DNA of 64,000 bases from PALSA-1006 sp963733265 (GTDB taxonomy: Bacteria > Pseudomonadota > Gammaproteobacteria > Burkholderiales > Gallionellaceae): positions 1,426,001 through 1,490,000 of the forward strand of contig CAVTCF010000001.1 of the NCBI GenBank assembly GCA_963733265.1. The letters run 5' to 3'. The translations under genes and the position numbers were made by a program. The notes under the pieces are model-generated. The model was not told the DNA's origin. It did not search any database and saw nothing but the letters and a program-made list of their open reading frames with translations. How positions within the stretch are numbered: position 1 is the first letter of the stretch; the number at the start of each line of letters is the position of its first letter. Below are positions 8,372-17,033 of this stretch, piece after piece.

Positions 8372-8818
8372 ATGAATCTGACATTGCGCGACATGATCGA
8401 CAGTGACATTGAATCTGTGTTGGGCATTGAGCAGCAAGTTCATGCGCATCCCTGGACACGCGGAAACTTTATTGATGCATTAGACAGCCAGTACGTATGC
8501 AAGGTAGCCGAACTGGACGGTGAGATGATCGGCTATGCAGTATTAATGCAAGGCGTGGACGATGCCGAACTGCTGGACATTGGAATTGCAGCCCCGCAGC
8601 AAGGCAAAGGTCGTGGACGAAAACTGTTGCAAGCGATGCTGGCGATCACTCACGAACTCGGCAAACAAAGGGTAGTGTTGGAAGTAAGAGCTTCAAATAG
8701 GGTTGCAATTGCACTCTATCGCGGTATGGGTTTTGTCGAAATCGGTTTGCGCCGCGACTACTATCCGGTGGAAAATAGCGGACGCGAAGATGCGATCCTA
8801 ATGGGGCGGACGGTGTGA
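8372..8818 (+). CDS. rimI: Ribosomal protein S18-alanine N-acetyltransferase RimI
   Basis: This GNAT acetyltransferase of 148 residues has EQQVHAHPWTRGNFIDAL near the N-terminus, typical of RimI, and the acetyl-CoA loop APQQGKGRGRKLL near residue 72, then LEVRASNRVAIALYRGMGFVEIGLRRDYY. RimI acetylates the N-terminus of ribosomal protein S18. It sits between tsaB and a uracil-DNA glycosylase gene, an arrangement common in proteobacteria. It overlaps the next gene by GTGA. Confidence 0.93.
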   Translation: MNLTLRDMIDSDIESVLGIEQQVHAHPWTRGNFIDALDSQYVCKVAELDGEMIGYAVLMQGVDDAELLDIGIAAPQQGKGRGRKLLQAMLAITHELGKQRVVLEVRASNRVAIALYRGMGFVEIGLRRDYYPVENSGREDAILMGRTV

Positions 8819-9594
8819 ATATTCGAGATGAAGCAGTTTTGCGTGAATTTAATCTTTACCCGTTATGGGTCGGGAAAGATTTGCCGCCACCTTTGGTGAG
8901 GGATACTCAGGGGACTTCAGTAGCGCCAAGTGTGTTAACGCAAGTTGGCGCTGATCCTTTAACTATAGAACTTAAAACAGCTCCTTCAAGAGATACAGAG
9001 AAACAAAAAACCGAGCCTGTCTTGTTTCGCAAGAATAGCGAAGACGCCGATTGGCCCGCGCTTAAGCAGCACGTGCAAGATTGCACTGCCTGCAAATTGC
9101 GCCCAGGATGCACGCAGACGGTGTTCGGTGTGGGTGATCAAAAAGCCGAGTGGTTATTTGTCGGCGAAGGCCCCGGCGCAGACGAAGATGAACAAGGTGA
9201 GCCATTTGTCGGGCAGGCAGGCAAGTTACTGGATAATATGCTGGCGGCGATCAAACTCAAGCGCGGTCAAAATGTGTATATCGCCAATGTCGTTAAATGC
9301 CGCCCACCTAATAACCGCACACCGGAAGCCGATGAGATTGCGCAATGCTTGCCGTATTTACAGAGGCAGATCGCGCTGATAAAGCCCAAGCTCATCGTTG
9401 CGCTCGGCAAGACTGCGGCCACTGCATTACTGGGGCGCGATGCTACATTGGGGTCTCTGCGCGGCACGATCCATGAATATCAGGGGATTCCGCTTATTAT
9501 TACTTACCACCCGGCTTATCTATTGCGTAGTCCTGCTGAGAAGGCCAAAGCCTGGCAGGATTTATGTTTTGCGGTAGCCACTTATTCTGCGTAA
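8815..9594 (+). CDS. Family 4 (iron-sulfur) uracil-DNA glycosylase
   Basis: This protein removes uracil from DNA. The 259-residue product has a variable N-terminal region of about 85 residues, likely disordered, then a catalytic domain with GEGPGADEDEQGEPFVGQAG near residue 118 and the closing HPAYLLRSP near residue 237. Cysteines at about 90, 93, 162 and 178 (DCTACKL, VKCRPPNNR, AQCLPYL) match the four [4Fe-4S] ligands of family 4 enzymes. The GTG start at 8815 overlaps the rimI stop. The extended N-terminus is a frequent feature of betaproteobacterial members. Confidence 0.92.
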   Translation: MNIRDEAVLREFNLYPLWVGKDLPPPLVRDTQGTSVAPSVLTQVGADPLTIELKTAPSRDTEKQKTEPVLFRKNSEDADWPALKQHVQDCTACKLRPGCTQTVFGVGDQKAEWLFVGEGPGADEDEQGEPFVGQAGKLLDNMLAAIKLKRGQNVYIANVVKCRPPNNRTPEADEIAQCLPYLQRQIALIKPKLIVALGKTAATALLGRDATLGSLRGTIHEYQGIPLIITYHPAYLLRSPAEKAKAWQDLCFAVATYSA

Positions 9595-9627
9595 TTTTTC
9601 GATGGACAATTGAAAGAAGGAAGTAAC

Positions 9628-10598
9628 GTGGATGAATTAAAAGTTTTGGTCGTGGAAGACAGCAAAGTCACCATGAAAGTGTTGTGCGGTTATTTGGGGA
9701 AGATGGGAATCATCCCTTTGACTGCTGAAACAGGCGCGCTGGCGATTGATATTTATCACCGTGAACAGCCGGACATTATTTTGCTCGATGCGCAGCTTCC
9801 CGATATTGACGGTTTCGATGTGGCGCTGAAAATTCGCGCGATGGAAAAAATCGAAGATTGGACAGCGATCATCTTTTTGACCAGCATGACCAAGGACGAA
9901 GATTTGGAGCGCGGTATTGAAGTGGGGGGGACGATTATTTGCTCAAGCCGATCTCCGAGGTCGTGCTGAACGCAAAAGTGAAAGCTATGCTCCGTCTGGT
10001 AGAAATGCAGCGCACACTGGTGCATGTGACTGAGCAGTTGAACGAGGCAAATGCAAAGCTGCAAAGACAGTCGGCTACAGACGGGTTGACAGGAATCCCC
10101 AACCGCCGCATGTATGACGAACAGTCGATACGTGAATGGCGGCGCTGTGAGCGTATGAAAAAACCGCTGGCACTGGTAATGATCGATGTGGACAATTTTA
10201 AATTGTTCAATGACAGGTATGGACACCAGGTTGGTGATGAATGTTTGAAGGCGGTTGCCTCTCAAGTGGGGAAGGCAGCTCCGCGTGCAACAGATTTGGC
10301 CGCACGCTATGGAGGTGAAGAATTCGTGATCGTGTTGGGCGAGACGGATACCGACGGGGCCAAATGGATCGCCAATCGTTTGCGCCAACAAGTATCGGAT
10401 TTGAAGATTCCGCATTACGCGACCGAGTCACGCCACGTCACCATCAGTTGCGGCGTGGCATCGGTTATTCCGGATGGAAAAAGTTCTTTGGATATCCTGC
10501 TAAAGTCCGCCGATTTTGCATTGTATCAGGCAAAAGAATCCGGGCGGGATCGGGTAGGGGCAGGGCAGTACGGTGTGATTGAGAAACAGCTTTTCTAG
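9628..10598 (+). pseudogene. Response regulator-diguanylate cyclase (REC-GGDEF), split at a G7 tract
   Basis: The protein would make the second messenger c-di-GMP in response to phosphorylation. The REC domain (from GTG 9628, with an AAGGAAG ribosome site) has VVEDS with the acidic pocket, the phosphoacceptor DAQLPDIDGFD and the LTSMT switch. At 9924-9930 the frame breaks in a run of seven G; eight would give EVGGDDYLLKPISEV, the expected REC end. The second frame runs to 10598 with a coiled-coil linker, DGLTGIPNRRMYD, the active-site GGEEF and an upstream RATD inhibitory I-site five residues before it. All catalytic residues are intact across the break, so a homopolymer sequencing error or slippage is more likely than long-term decay. 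It would be about 323 residues when restored. Confidence 0.87.
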
Positions 10599-10692
10599 GG
10601 AACTGTTTGCTGCGGGAATGGTTGGATCGCGTAACTATCAGACCAAGTTTCGATTAAGCCTGACCTGATAGCGGCGGTGTTGCAGGTAGGTT

Positions 10693-11748
10693 TTACCTCA
10701 GTGATGCATTGAGCGCATCAAGGGCTTTGCTACCGGGGCAAAGATAAGCATCACGAAGCTGGTTAAGCGGCTTTTCGACCGTATTCAGATGTCGGTGCAG
10801 ATCCTCTGAATTTTCATCAACGTACAAAAGTCCGGTGACAATTTCACCCAGCGCATGCCGCTCCTGTAAATGGTTCATGGCGCCGACGCGGTCGGACGGG
10901 TCGTAGTCCGTGCCCAGCTTGCGCAGGTGCAGGATTGATCCGTCATGTTGCACAACCCGGCGCAATGAGCCGGGCGGATACGAGGCATTGATCTGGTCGC
11001 GCGGCAGGATGAAGTCGAGGCGGTTTACTGCCTCGTTATGCTCGCGCACATAGTCATAGCTTTTGGTCGAGCCGGCATGGTTGTTGAACGTTACGCAGGG
11101 GCTGATGATATCGATGAAGGCCGGACCACGGTGGCGCAATGCACCTTTGATGAGCGGGATCAATTGTTCCTTGTCGCCGGAGAAGCTGCGTGCGACATAA
11201 GTGGCGCCCAGTTGCAAGGCAAGGGAAACCAGATCAATCGGCGTATCGCTATTCACGACACCGCGCTTGTTTTTTGAGCCTTTATCGGCAGTGGCCGAGA
11301 ATTGACCTTTGGTCAGGCCATAGACTCCGTTGTTTTCGACCAGATAAGTCATATTCACACCGCGCCGCATGGCGTGGGCGAACTGGCCGATACCGATCGA
11401 GGCGGAGTCGCCGTCACCGGAAACGCCCAAATAGATTAGGTCACGATTGGCTAATGCTGCACCGGTGAGCACCGATGGCATCCGTCCATGCGTGGTATTA
11501 AAGCCATGCGAAGCGCCCAGAAAGTAGTCCGGCGTCTTGGACGAGCAACCGATGCCCGAGAGCTTGGCTACCCGGTGCGGTTCGATGTCCAGATCGAAAC
11601 AGGCTTGTACGACGGAGGCGCTGATCGAGTCGTGTCCGCATCCGGCACAAAGCGTCGAAATGGCGCCTTCATAGTCGCGGCGGGTATAGCCCCGCGCATT
11701 TCTGGGTGCGTCAGCTTGCAGCAGTTTGGGTTTTGCGAGATAGGTCAT
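10693..11748 (-). CDS. 2-oxoacid:ferredoxin oxidoreductase, beta subunit (KorB-type)
   Basis: The beta subunit binds thiamine diphosphate and, with the alpha/gamma chain, catalyses ferredoxin-linked oxidative decarboxylation of a 2-oxoacid or the reverse carboxylation. The 351-residue product has the cluster-binding start CAGCGHDS at residues 34-41, GIGCSSKTPDYF, and the TPP motif GDGDSASIGIGQFAHAMRR at about 111-129 followed by NNGVYGLTKGQ. The last step pattern SPCVTFNNH is typical of 2-oxoglutarate or related enzymes. It is the last gene of a three-gene operon and overlaps the alpha gene by ATGA. The exact substrate is inferred, not proven; 2-oxoglutarate is the best guess. Confidence 0.87.
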   Translation of the reverse strand: MTYLAKPKLLQADAPRNARGYTRRDYEGAISTLCAGCGHDSISASVVQACFDLDIEPHRVAKLSGIGCSSKTPDYFLGASHGFNTTHGRMPSVLTGAALANRDLIYLGVSGDGDSASIGIGQFAHAMRRGVNMTYLVENNGVYGLTKGQFSATADKGSKNKRGVVNSDTPIDLVSLALQLGATYVARSFSGDKEQLIPLIKGALRHRGPAFIDIISPCVTFNNHAGSTKSYDYVREHNEAVNRLDFILPRDQINASYPPGSLRRVVQHDGSILHLRKLGTDYDPSDRVGAMNHLQERHALGEIVTGLLYVDENSEDLHRHLNTVEKPLNQLRDAYLCPGSKALDALNASLR

Positions 11749-13595
11749 GAGGCCACCTGTTTGCGGATCGGAGTGATTTTGTGTTCGGAAAGTGCGTTGC
11801 TGATCTTGCCGGAAATGAAGCGGGCAGTGATCGGCGTACCATCATAGTGCAGAACGCGTATCAGACGTTTCGGGTCGATTTCGCCTTCGTTGATCAACAG
11901 CATGCGCAACTGCCCGCTTTCGTTCTGCTCGACGACGAAGACGTAATCATGCGCATTAACAAAGTCGATGACTTCGTCGGAGAAGGGGAAGCCGCGTACC
12001 CGCAAGGTGTCCACATGGATACCCTGTGCTTCGAGCAGCGCATAAGCTTCTGCCATGGCCGGACTCGTTGATCCGTAATAAATCGCGCCATAACGGGTAG
12101 GCTGTGATGCGGACTGAAGAATCGGGGCAGGCACCAGTTTCTTGGCTGTCTCGAATTTGCGCCGCAGACGCTCCATGTTGTAAATGTAGTCCGTGCCGAC
12201 TTCGCTGTACTTGGCGTAAGCATTGCGCGTAGTGCCACGACTGAAGAAGGCACCCTTGGTCGGATGCGTTCCGGGGATGGTGCGATAGGGAATGCCGTCG
12301 CCATCCACATCAAGGTAGCGGCCGAAATTTTTGCCGGACTCCAGCTCTTCGGCGGTCATGACCTTGCCGTAATCATAGCGGCGCTGGTCGTCCCAGTCGA
12401 AGGGTTTGCACAAGCGGTCATTCATGCCGATGTCAAGATCCAGCATGACCAATACCGGTGTTTGTAAACGATCTGACAAGTCGAAAGCCTGTGCGCCAAA
12501 CGTGAAACACTCGTAAGGGTCTTCCGGGAACAGCAGCACATGCTTGGTATCGCCGTGCGAGGCGTAGGCGCAGGCAATCAGATCGGACTGTTGCGTGCGC
12601 GTCGGCATCCCGGTGGACGGGCCACCGCGCTGTACATTGAAAATGACGATCGGTACCTCGGCAAAATAGGCGAGACCGAGAAATTCCTGCATCAGCGAAA
12701 TACCCGGACCGGAGGTCGCCGTGAAAGCGCGCGCGCCATTCCACGCCGCACCAATCACGATGCCGATCGCAGCCAATTCGTCTTCGGCCTGAACCAGCGC
12801 ATAACGCGCTTTGCCGTTGTCCGGATCGGTGCGGTATTTGCGGCAATAACTACCGAAAGCCTCGATCACGGAGGTTGATGGCGTGATCGGATACCAGCCC
12901 ACCACTGTAGCGCCACCATAGACGGCGCCCAGACCGCAGGCATCGTTGCCATTCATAAAGATCTTGTCGCCAACACTATTGGAGCGTTCCACCCGCAAAC
13001 CGATCGGGCAGGGCAGATTTTCTTTGGCATACGTGTAGCCCAACTTCAGCGCGTTGAAGTTGGCATCAATCAGCTTGTCCTTGCCGCGATACTGATCCCC
13101 AATCAGTTTTTCTACTGTTGCGAGGTCCATATCGAGCAGCGCTGTGAGTGCGCCGACGTACATGATGTTCTTGAACAGTTGCCGCTGGCGCGGGTCGGTG
13201 TATTCGCGATTGCATATTTCAGTGAGGGGAATGCCCAGTACTGTTATGTCATCGCGGAAACGAGAGTGGGGCTGCAACTTGGTCGAATCGTAGAGCAGAT
13301 AACCGCCCGGCTCAATTTCGGCAAGATCGCGGTCCCATGTCTGCGGATTCATCGCCACCATCAGTTCGCAACCCCCGCGACGGCCTAGCCAGCCAGCCGC
13401 CGACACGCGCATTTCGTACCACGTTGGCATGCCCTGGATGTTCGAAGGGAAAATGTTGCGGGGCGCAACCGACACGCCCATACGCATGATGGATCGCGCA
13501 AAAAGCTCATTGGCGGATGCCGAACCGGAGCCGTTAATATTGGCGAACTTGATAACGAAATCGTTAATACTTTGAATGGATTTTATGGTGCTCAT
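11745..13595 (-). CDS. 2-oxoacid:ferredoxin oxidoreductase, gamma-alpha fusion subunit (KorA-type)
   Basis: This 616-residue chain joins two domains that are separate in many organisms. The gamma-type domain comes first (about residues 1-190, opening with INGSGSASANELFARS and GCELMVAMNP), followed by the alpha domain with GWYPITPSTSVIEAF at about 233-247, the YPITPST signature of pyrophosphate-side binding. QAEDELAAIGIVIGAAWNGARAFTATSGPG and MPTRTQQSDL are further family blocks. It overlaps both neighbours by 4 nt, so the three genes form one translationally coupled operon. Its product pairs with the beta subunit encoded downstream. Confidence 0.9.
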   Translation of the reverse strand: MSTIKSIQSINDFVIKFANINGSGSASANELFARSIMRMGVSVAPRNIFPSNIQGMPTWYEMRVSAAGWLGRRGGCELMVAMNPQTWDRDLAEIEPGGYLLYDSTKLQPHSRFRDDITVLGIPLTEICNREYTDPRQRQLFKNIMYVGALTALLDMDLATVEKLIGDQYRGKDKLIDANFNALKLGYTYAKENLPCPIGLRVERSNSVGDKIFMNGNDACGLGAVYGGATVVGWYPITPSTSVIEAFGSYCRKYRTDPDNGKARYALVQAEDELAAIGIVIGAAWNGARAFTATSGPGISLMQEFLGLAYFAEVPIVIFNVQRGGPSTGMPTRTQQSDLIACAYASHGDTKHVLLFPEDPYECFTFGAQAFDLSDRLQTPVLVMLDLDIGMNDRLCKPFDWDDQRRYDYGKVMTAEELESGKNFGRYLDVDGDGIPYRTIPGTHPTKGAFFSRGTTRNAYAKYSEVGTDYIYNMERLRRKFETAKKLVPAPILQSASQPTRYGAIYYGSTSPAMAEAYALLEAQGIHVDTLRVRGFPFSDEVIDFVNAHDYVFVVEQNESGQLRMLLINEGEIDPKRLIRVLHYDGTPITARFISGKISNALSEHKITPIRKQVAS

Positions 13596-15379
13596 GTTCT
13601 TCTCGCTTCAGTCCCGGCTTCGGCAGTTTGTAGAAAGAATCTCTGGATATCCCAAGCGCCTGTCGGACAACGCTCGGCACACATGCCGCAATGCAGGCAA
13701 ACATTCTCGTCTTTTACCATGACTCTACCCGTCTTGAGCGAGTCGGAGACATACAGTGCCTGCTTCAGATTTTTAGAAGGCGCCTTCAGACGACCGCGCA
13801 GATCTTCCTCTTCGCCGTTGGCAGTAAAGGTGATGCACTCTGTCGGGCAGATATCGGCGCAGGCATCGCATTCGATACAGGATTTTTCAGTGAATACGGT
13901 CTCGGCATCGCAATTGAGGCAACGCTCTGCCTCAGAGCAGGCCATGAGCGGATCAAACCCCATTTCAATTTCGAGCTTGATGTCCTTGAGCGCTTTTTCC
14001 TGGGATTTCATCGGCACTTTCTTGCGCGCCTCTTCCGAAACCTGATTGTCGTAACTCCACTCGTGAATGCCCATCTTTTGGCTGACCATTTGCGTGATCG
14101 GGGAAGGGCGATCCAATAAACTCTTGTTGCGGCATAATAAATCGATGGAAATGGCGGCCTGATGGCCCTGCGCCACTGCGGTGATAATGTTTTTGGGGCC
14201 GAGCGCTGCATCGCCGCCGAAAAACACCTTCGGCAGGGTCGATTGCAACGTGGTTTGATTCAGTACCGGCATATTCCACTTGTCGAACTCAAGCCCGATA
14301 TCCTTCTCGATCCATGGGAAGGCATTCTCCTGACCGATTGCCACCAGCACTTCGTCGCATTCGAGCAAGACATCAGGTTCGTCGGTAGGAATCAGGTTGC
14401 GTTTGCCTTTTGCATCATACTCGGCACGCACCTTATAGAATAGAACACCTGTCAACTTGCCGTTGGCATGAACAAATTCTTTCGGCACCAGCATATTAAG
14501 AATAGGGATGCCTTCGTGAATAGCATCCTCTTTTTCCCATGGCGAGGCCTTCATTTCTTCAAAGCCGCTGCGCACCACAACCTTGACATCTTCGCCACCG
14601 AGCCGGCGAGCGGAACGGCAACAATCCATTGCCGTATTGCCCCCGCCAAGAACAATGACGCGTTTGGAAATTTTGCTAGTGTGGCCAAAGGCAACATTGG
14701 ACAACCAGTCAATGCCGATATGGATATGCGCTGCTGCTTCCTGACGGCCCGGGATGTCGGCATCGCGGCCGCGCGGGGCACCAGTGCCGACGAAGACCGA
14801 ATCCCAATTCTGGGCTAGCAGATCACGCAGGCTACCTACCCAATGGTTGAGGCGGGTCTCGACGCCCAGATTAGTGATGTAGGCACATTCTTCGTCAATA
14901 ACGCTATCGGGTAAACGGAATTTGGGGATCTGGCTGCGTACCATCCCGCCGAGAGATGAGCCGCTGTCAAAGACGGTAACCTGATAACCAAGCACCGACA
15001 GATCGCGAGCAACCGTAAGAGAAGCTGGTCCGCCGCCCACACAGGCAATGCGTTTACCATTTTTTTGGGAAGGCGCTTTGGGCAGGCGCTCCTGAATGTC
15101 ATCTTTCAGGTCGGCGGCAACCCGCTTCAGGCGGCAGATTGCCACAGGTTCTTTGTCAACCCGGCCACGGCGGCAAGCGGGTTCACAAGGCCGGTCACAC
15201 ACTCGACCGAGTATTCCGGGGAATACATTGGAACGCCAGTTAATCAGGTAAGCATCAGAGTAGTGGCCGGCTGCAACCAGGCGGATATACTCTGGAACGG
15301 GGGTGTGGGCAGGGCATGCCCACTGACAGTCCACGACTTTATGAAAATATTCGTGGTGGCCAATATTGGTCGGTTTCAC
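13592..15379 (-). CDS. GltD-like NAD(P)H flavoprotein with N- and C-terminal iron-sulfur domains
   Basis: The 595-residue product is a probable electron-transfer partner of the downstream 2-oxoacid oxidoreductase. The N-terminal Fer4-type region has cysteines in VDCQWACPAHTP and VCDRPCEPACRRG. An FAD-binding Rossmann motif CVGGGPASLTVARDL lies near residue 112 and an NAD(P)H-binding VLGGGNTAMDCCRSA near residue 243, as in the small subunit of NADPH-glutamate synthase. The C-terminus adds two 4Fe-4S motifs, CIECDACADICPTEC and CLHCGMCAERCPTG. No glutamate synthase large subunit is nearby. The gene is first in the operon and overlaps the alpha gene by ATGA, so a stable three-subunit complex is likely. 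The electron route (NADPH or NADH to the low-potential clusters or reverse) is inference. Confidence 0.87.
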   Translation of the reverse strand: MKPTNIGHHEYFHKVVDCQWACPAHTPVPEYIRLVAAGHYSDAYLINWRSNVFPGILGRVCDRPCEPACRRGRVDKEPVAICRLKRVAADLKDDIQERLPKAPSQKNGKRIACVGGGPASLTVARDLSVLGYQVTVFDSGSSLGGMVRSQIPKFRLPDSVIDEECAYITNLGVETRLNHWVGSLRDLLAQNWDSVFVGTGAPRGRDADIPGRQEAAAHIHIGIDWLSNVAFGHTSKISKRVIVLGGGNTAMDCCRSARRLGGEDVKVVVRSGFEEMKASPWEKEDAIHEGIPILNMLVPKEFVHANGKLTGVLFYKVRAEYDAKGKRNLIPTDEPDVLLECDEVLVAIGQENAFPWIEKDIGLEFDKWNMPVLNQTTLQSTLPKVFFGGDAALGPKNIITAVAQGHQAAISIDLLCRNKSLLDRPSPITQMVSQKMGIHEWSYDNQVSEEARKKVPMKSQEKALKDIKLEIEMGFDPLMACSEAERCLNCDAETVFTEKSCIECDACADICPTECITFTANGEEEDLRGRLKAPSKNLKQALYVSDSLKTGRVMVKDENVCLHCGMCAERCPTGAWDIQRFFLQTAEAGTEARRT

Positions 15380-15633
15380 GTGCGCTTAGTCTCCAGTCAC
15401 TTTGGCAATATCAGGATCGGCCAAATGACCGATTTCATTTATTCGTAAAGCGTTAACTATAACACTTTTTTCCATTGTGGTTGAAAGGGTGTTATGCATG
15501 AGTGTTAAAATTAATAGTAATAATTGATAATTTAAATGGTGAGGATTTCCCCGGATAAACTAAATGGGTTTCACCGAATTTAAAAATCGGTTAATCTTTG
15601 CACCCCACTATTAATGTTCGGTAAATATTTATC
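15380..15633. promoter_or_regulatory. Divergent intergenic region between the oxidoreductase operon and the CbbY-like gene
   Basis: This 254-bp, AT-rich gap separates divergent genes and should contain both promoters. It includes a run of A/T-rich -10-like sequences near 15520-15540 but no hexamer pair I would assign with confidence. I see no conserved RNA motif. Confidence 0.35.
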
Positions 15634-16350
15634 ATGTCACTGCGAGCGATCATTTTCGATGTAGACGGCACTCTTGCCAATACGGAACGCGATGGTCATC
15701 GACCCGCATTTAATGCCGCTTTTGCCGAAGTCGGCTTGTCGTGGCACTGGGACGAGGCTTTCTACGGCACGCTGTTGAGCGTTGCCGGAGGTCAGGAACG
15801 GATTGTTTACTACGCGGAGCATTACGATAAAGCAACTGCTGCGCGGTCCGATTTTCAGGAACTGACACTTCGAATACATGAATTAAAAACACGGAATTAC
15901 CAGCGATTACTGGCTGCCGGGGCAATACCCTTGCGTGCCGATCTTGGCCAATTGATCTGCGATGCCCGTACTGAAGGGTTACGGATAGCCATTGCTTCAA
16001 GCTCCAAATTGGAAAACGTTGTCGGCCTTATACGCTCGAATCTGGGGCAAAATGCCGATGCCTGGTTTGATGCAATTGCTTCGGGCAGTGTGTCTGCCGC
16101 CAAAAAACCTTCGCCGGAAATTTACCAATGGGTTTTACGCCAGCTAAACCTGCCGCCACGGGACTGTTTGGCTGTGGAGGACTCCTCCCACGGGTTGGCT
16201 GCCAGTCTGGCAGCGGGAATTCCGACTGTCATTACGGTGAACGACTACACTATCAACGACGACTTTGAGGGCGCACGCATGGTTATTGGCGAAACAGATC
16301 GCCTTTCACTTGAAAAGTTGCAGCAGTGGCATGCAACGGCGAGTGTGTGA
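15634..16350 (+). CDS. CbbY-like HAD phosphatase
   Basis: The 238-residue haloacid dehalogenase-fold hydrolase has the nucleophile motif DVDGTLANTE at residues 9-18, the cap region with a helical segment, motif II SSSKLENV near residue 126, and the Lys/acidic motifs AAKKPSPEIYQ and VEDSSHGLAASLAAG. The overall pattern, including WHWDEAFYGTLLSVAGGQERI and the closing DFEGARMV, resembles CbbY, a xylulose-1,5-bisphosphate phosphatase that protects RuBisCO. Members of this family in autotrophs are usually linked to the Calvin cycle; no RuBisCO gene is in the window, so the assignment to that pathway is inferred. Beta-phosphoglucomutase or phosphoglycolate phosphatase are alternatives. Confidence 0.78.
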   Translation: MSLRAIIFDVDGTLANTERDGHRPAFNAAFAEVGLSWHWDEAFYGTLLSVAGGQERIVYYAEHYDKATAARSDFQELTLRIHELKTRNYQRLLAAGAIPLRADLGQLICDARTEGLRIAIASSSKLENVVGLIRSNLGQNADAWFDAIASGSVSAAKKPSPEIYQWVLRQLNLPPRDCLAVEDSSHGLAASLAAGIPTVITVNDYTINDDFEGARMVIGETDRLSLEKLQQWHATASV

Positions 16351-16363
16351 TTGCCGACGCTAA

Positions 16364-16376
16364 CTGCGGAGCGCAG
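16364..16376 (+). terminator. Short hairpin after CbbY-like gene
   Basis: The arms CTGCG and CGCAG with a GAG loop lie 14 nt after the stop and are followed by a pyrimidine-rich stretch (cttcttt). The stem is only 5 bp, so this is a weak terminator candidate between two convergent genes. Confidence 0.3.
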
Positions 16377-16381
16377 CTTCT

Positions 16382-16846
16382 TTAGGTAAACGCCATATGG
16401 GTAGGCGCTCTTACGTGGTCTACCCAGTTGTTGGGTGTTTCGTATAAGCGTACTCGTTCGAGTCGCAGGTCGTTTCCAAAAGTATTGCGATAGGCGTCGT
16501 CAAGCAGCTCAAAGGCGACCATCGCCAGATTTTCCGCTGTTGGTATGACATTTAGTACGACAGTTTTGTGATCCGGTAGCGTGTGCAAAAAATCCAAGAC
16601 CACCTTATCTCCGCGATACACCAGAAAAGCATGATCCCAGGCATCAACTACGCGTTCTTTGGCGATGCGCTTCACATCCGAAAAATCCATTACCATGCCT
16701 TGTTCGGAAATACCTTCTGTCGTAATAACATTGCCTGAAAGTGTAATCTGAATGGCATAACGATGACCGTGCAAATGCTTGCATTGGCTATTGTGGTTGG
16801 GAATACGGTGTCCGGCATCAAATTCCAGGCGGCGAGTAATATGCAT
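16382..16846 (-). CDS. queD: 6-carboxytetrahydropterin synthase QueD
   Basis: QueD makes 6-carboxy-5,6,7,8-tetrahydropterin from dihydroneopterin triphosphate, the first committed step to queuosine and related 7-deazaguanines. The 154-residue product has zinc ligands His13, His26 and His28 (FDAGH, HLHGH) and the catalytic Cys22 in QCKHLHGH; MDFSDVK, DHAFLV and VRLYETPNNW follow as expected. Presence of Cys22 argues for QueD over the bacterial pyruvoyl-tetrahydropterin synthase type. No other queuosine genes are in the window. Confidence 0.93.
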   Translation of the reverse strand: MHITRRLEFDAGHRIPNHNSQCKHLHGHRYAIQITLSGNVITTEGISEQGMVMDFSDVKRIAKERVVDAWDHAFLVYRGDKVVLDFLHTLPDHKTVVLNVIPTAENLAMVAFELLDDAYRNTFGNDLRLERVRLYETPNNWVDHVRAPTHMAFT

Positions 16847-16892
16847 AATATTTTTCTATTGAAATGGGCGGTTTATTCAAGAAAAAGCAGTT

Positions 16893-17013
16893 AGCCACAA
16901 AGAACACCGAGATCACAGAGAAAAACCAGAGCTTTTAACACAATGCCCATTTCACTTGCGGGTGATGCTACGAAATTTGGGTAACTCGCTTCTCTTTCTG
17001 TGGCCTCTGTGGC
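16893..17013. repeat. Imperfect inverted repeat of CACAGAG-type sequence
   Basis: A stretch starting agccacaaag and ending cacagagaaa (16893-16923) faces an imperfect reverse complement at 16991-17013 (tctctttctgtggcct). This CACAGAG-rich pattern is a common intergenic repeat type in betaproteobacteria. It lies between the convergent-looking ends of the transglutaminase gene and the queD start. I cannot say whether it is an element or a transcription-related hairpin. Confidence 0.5.
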
Positions 17014-17033
17014 TTGTACTTCGGTTATTAGGA

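Noticed and set aside
10635..10671. Inverted repeat CTATCAG...CTGATAG between the GGDEF gene and the oxidoreductase operon
   Set aside because: Only 7-bp arms with a long spacer and no U-tract; not enough for a terminator call.
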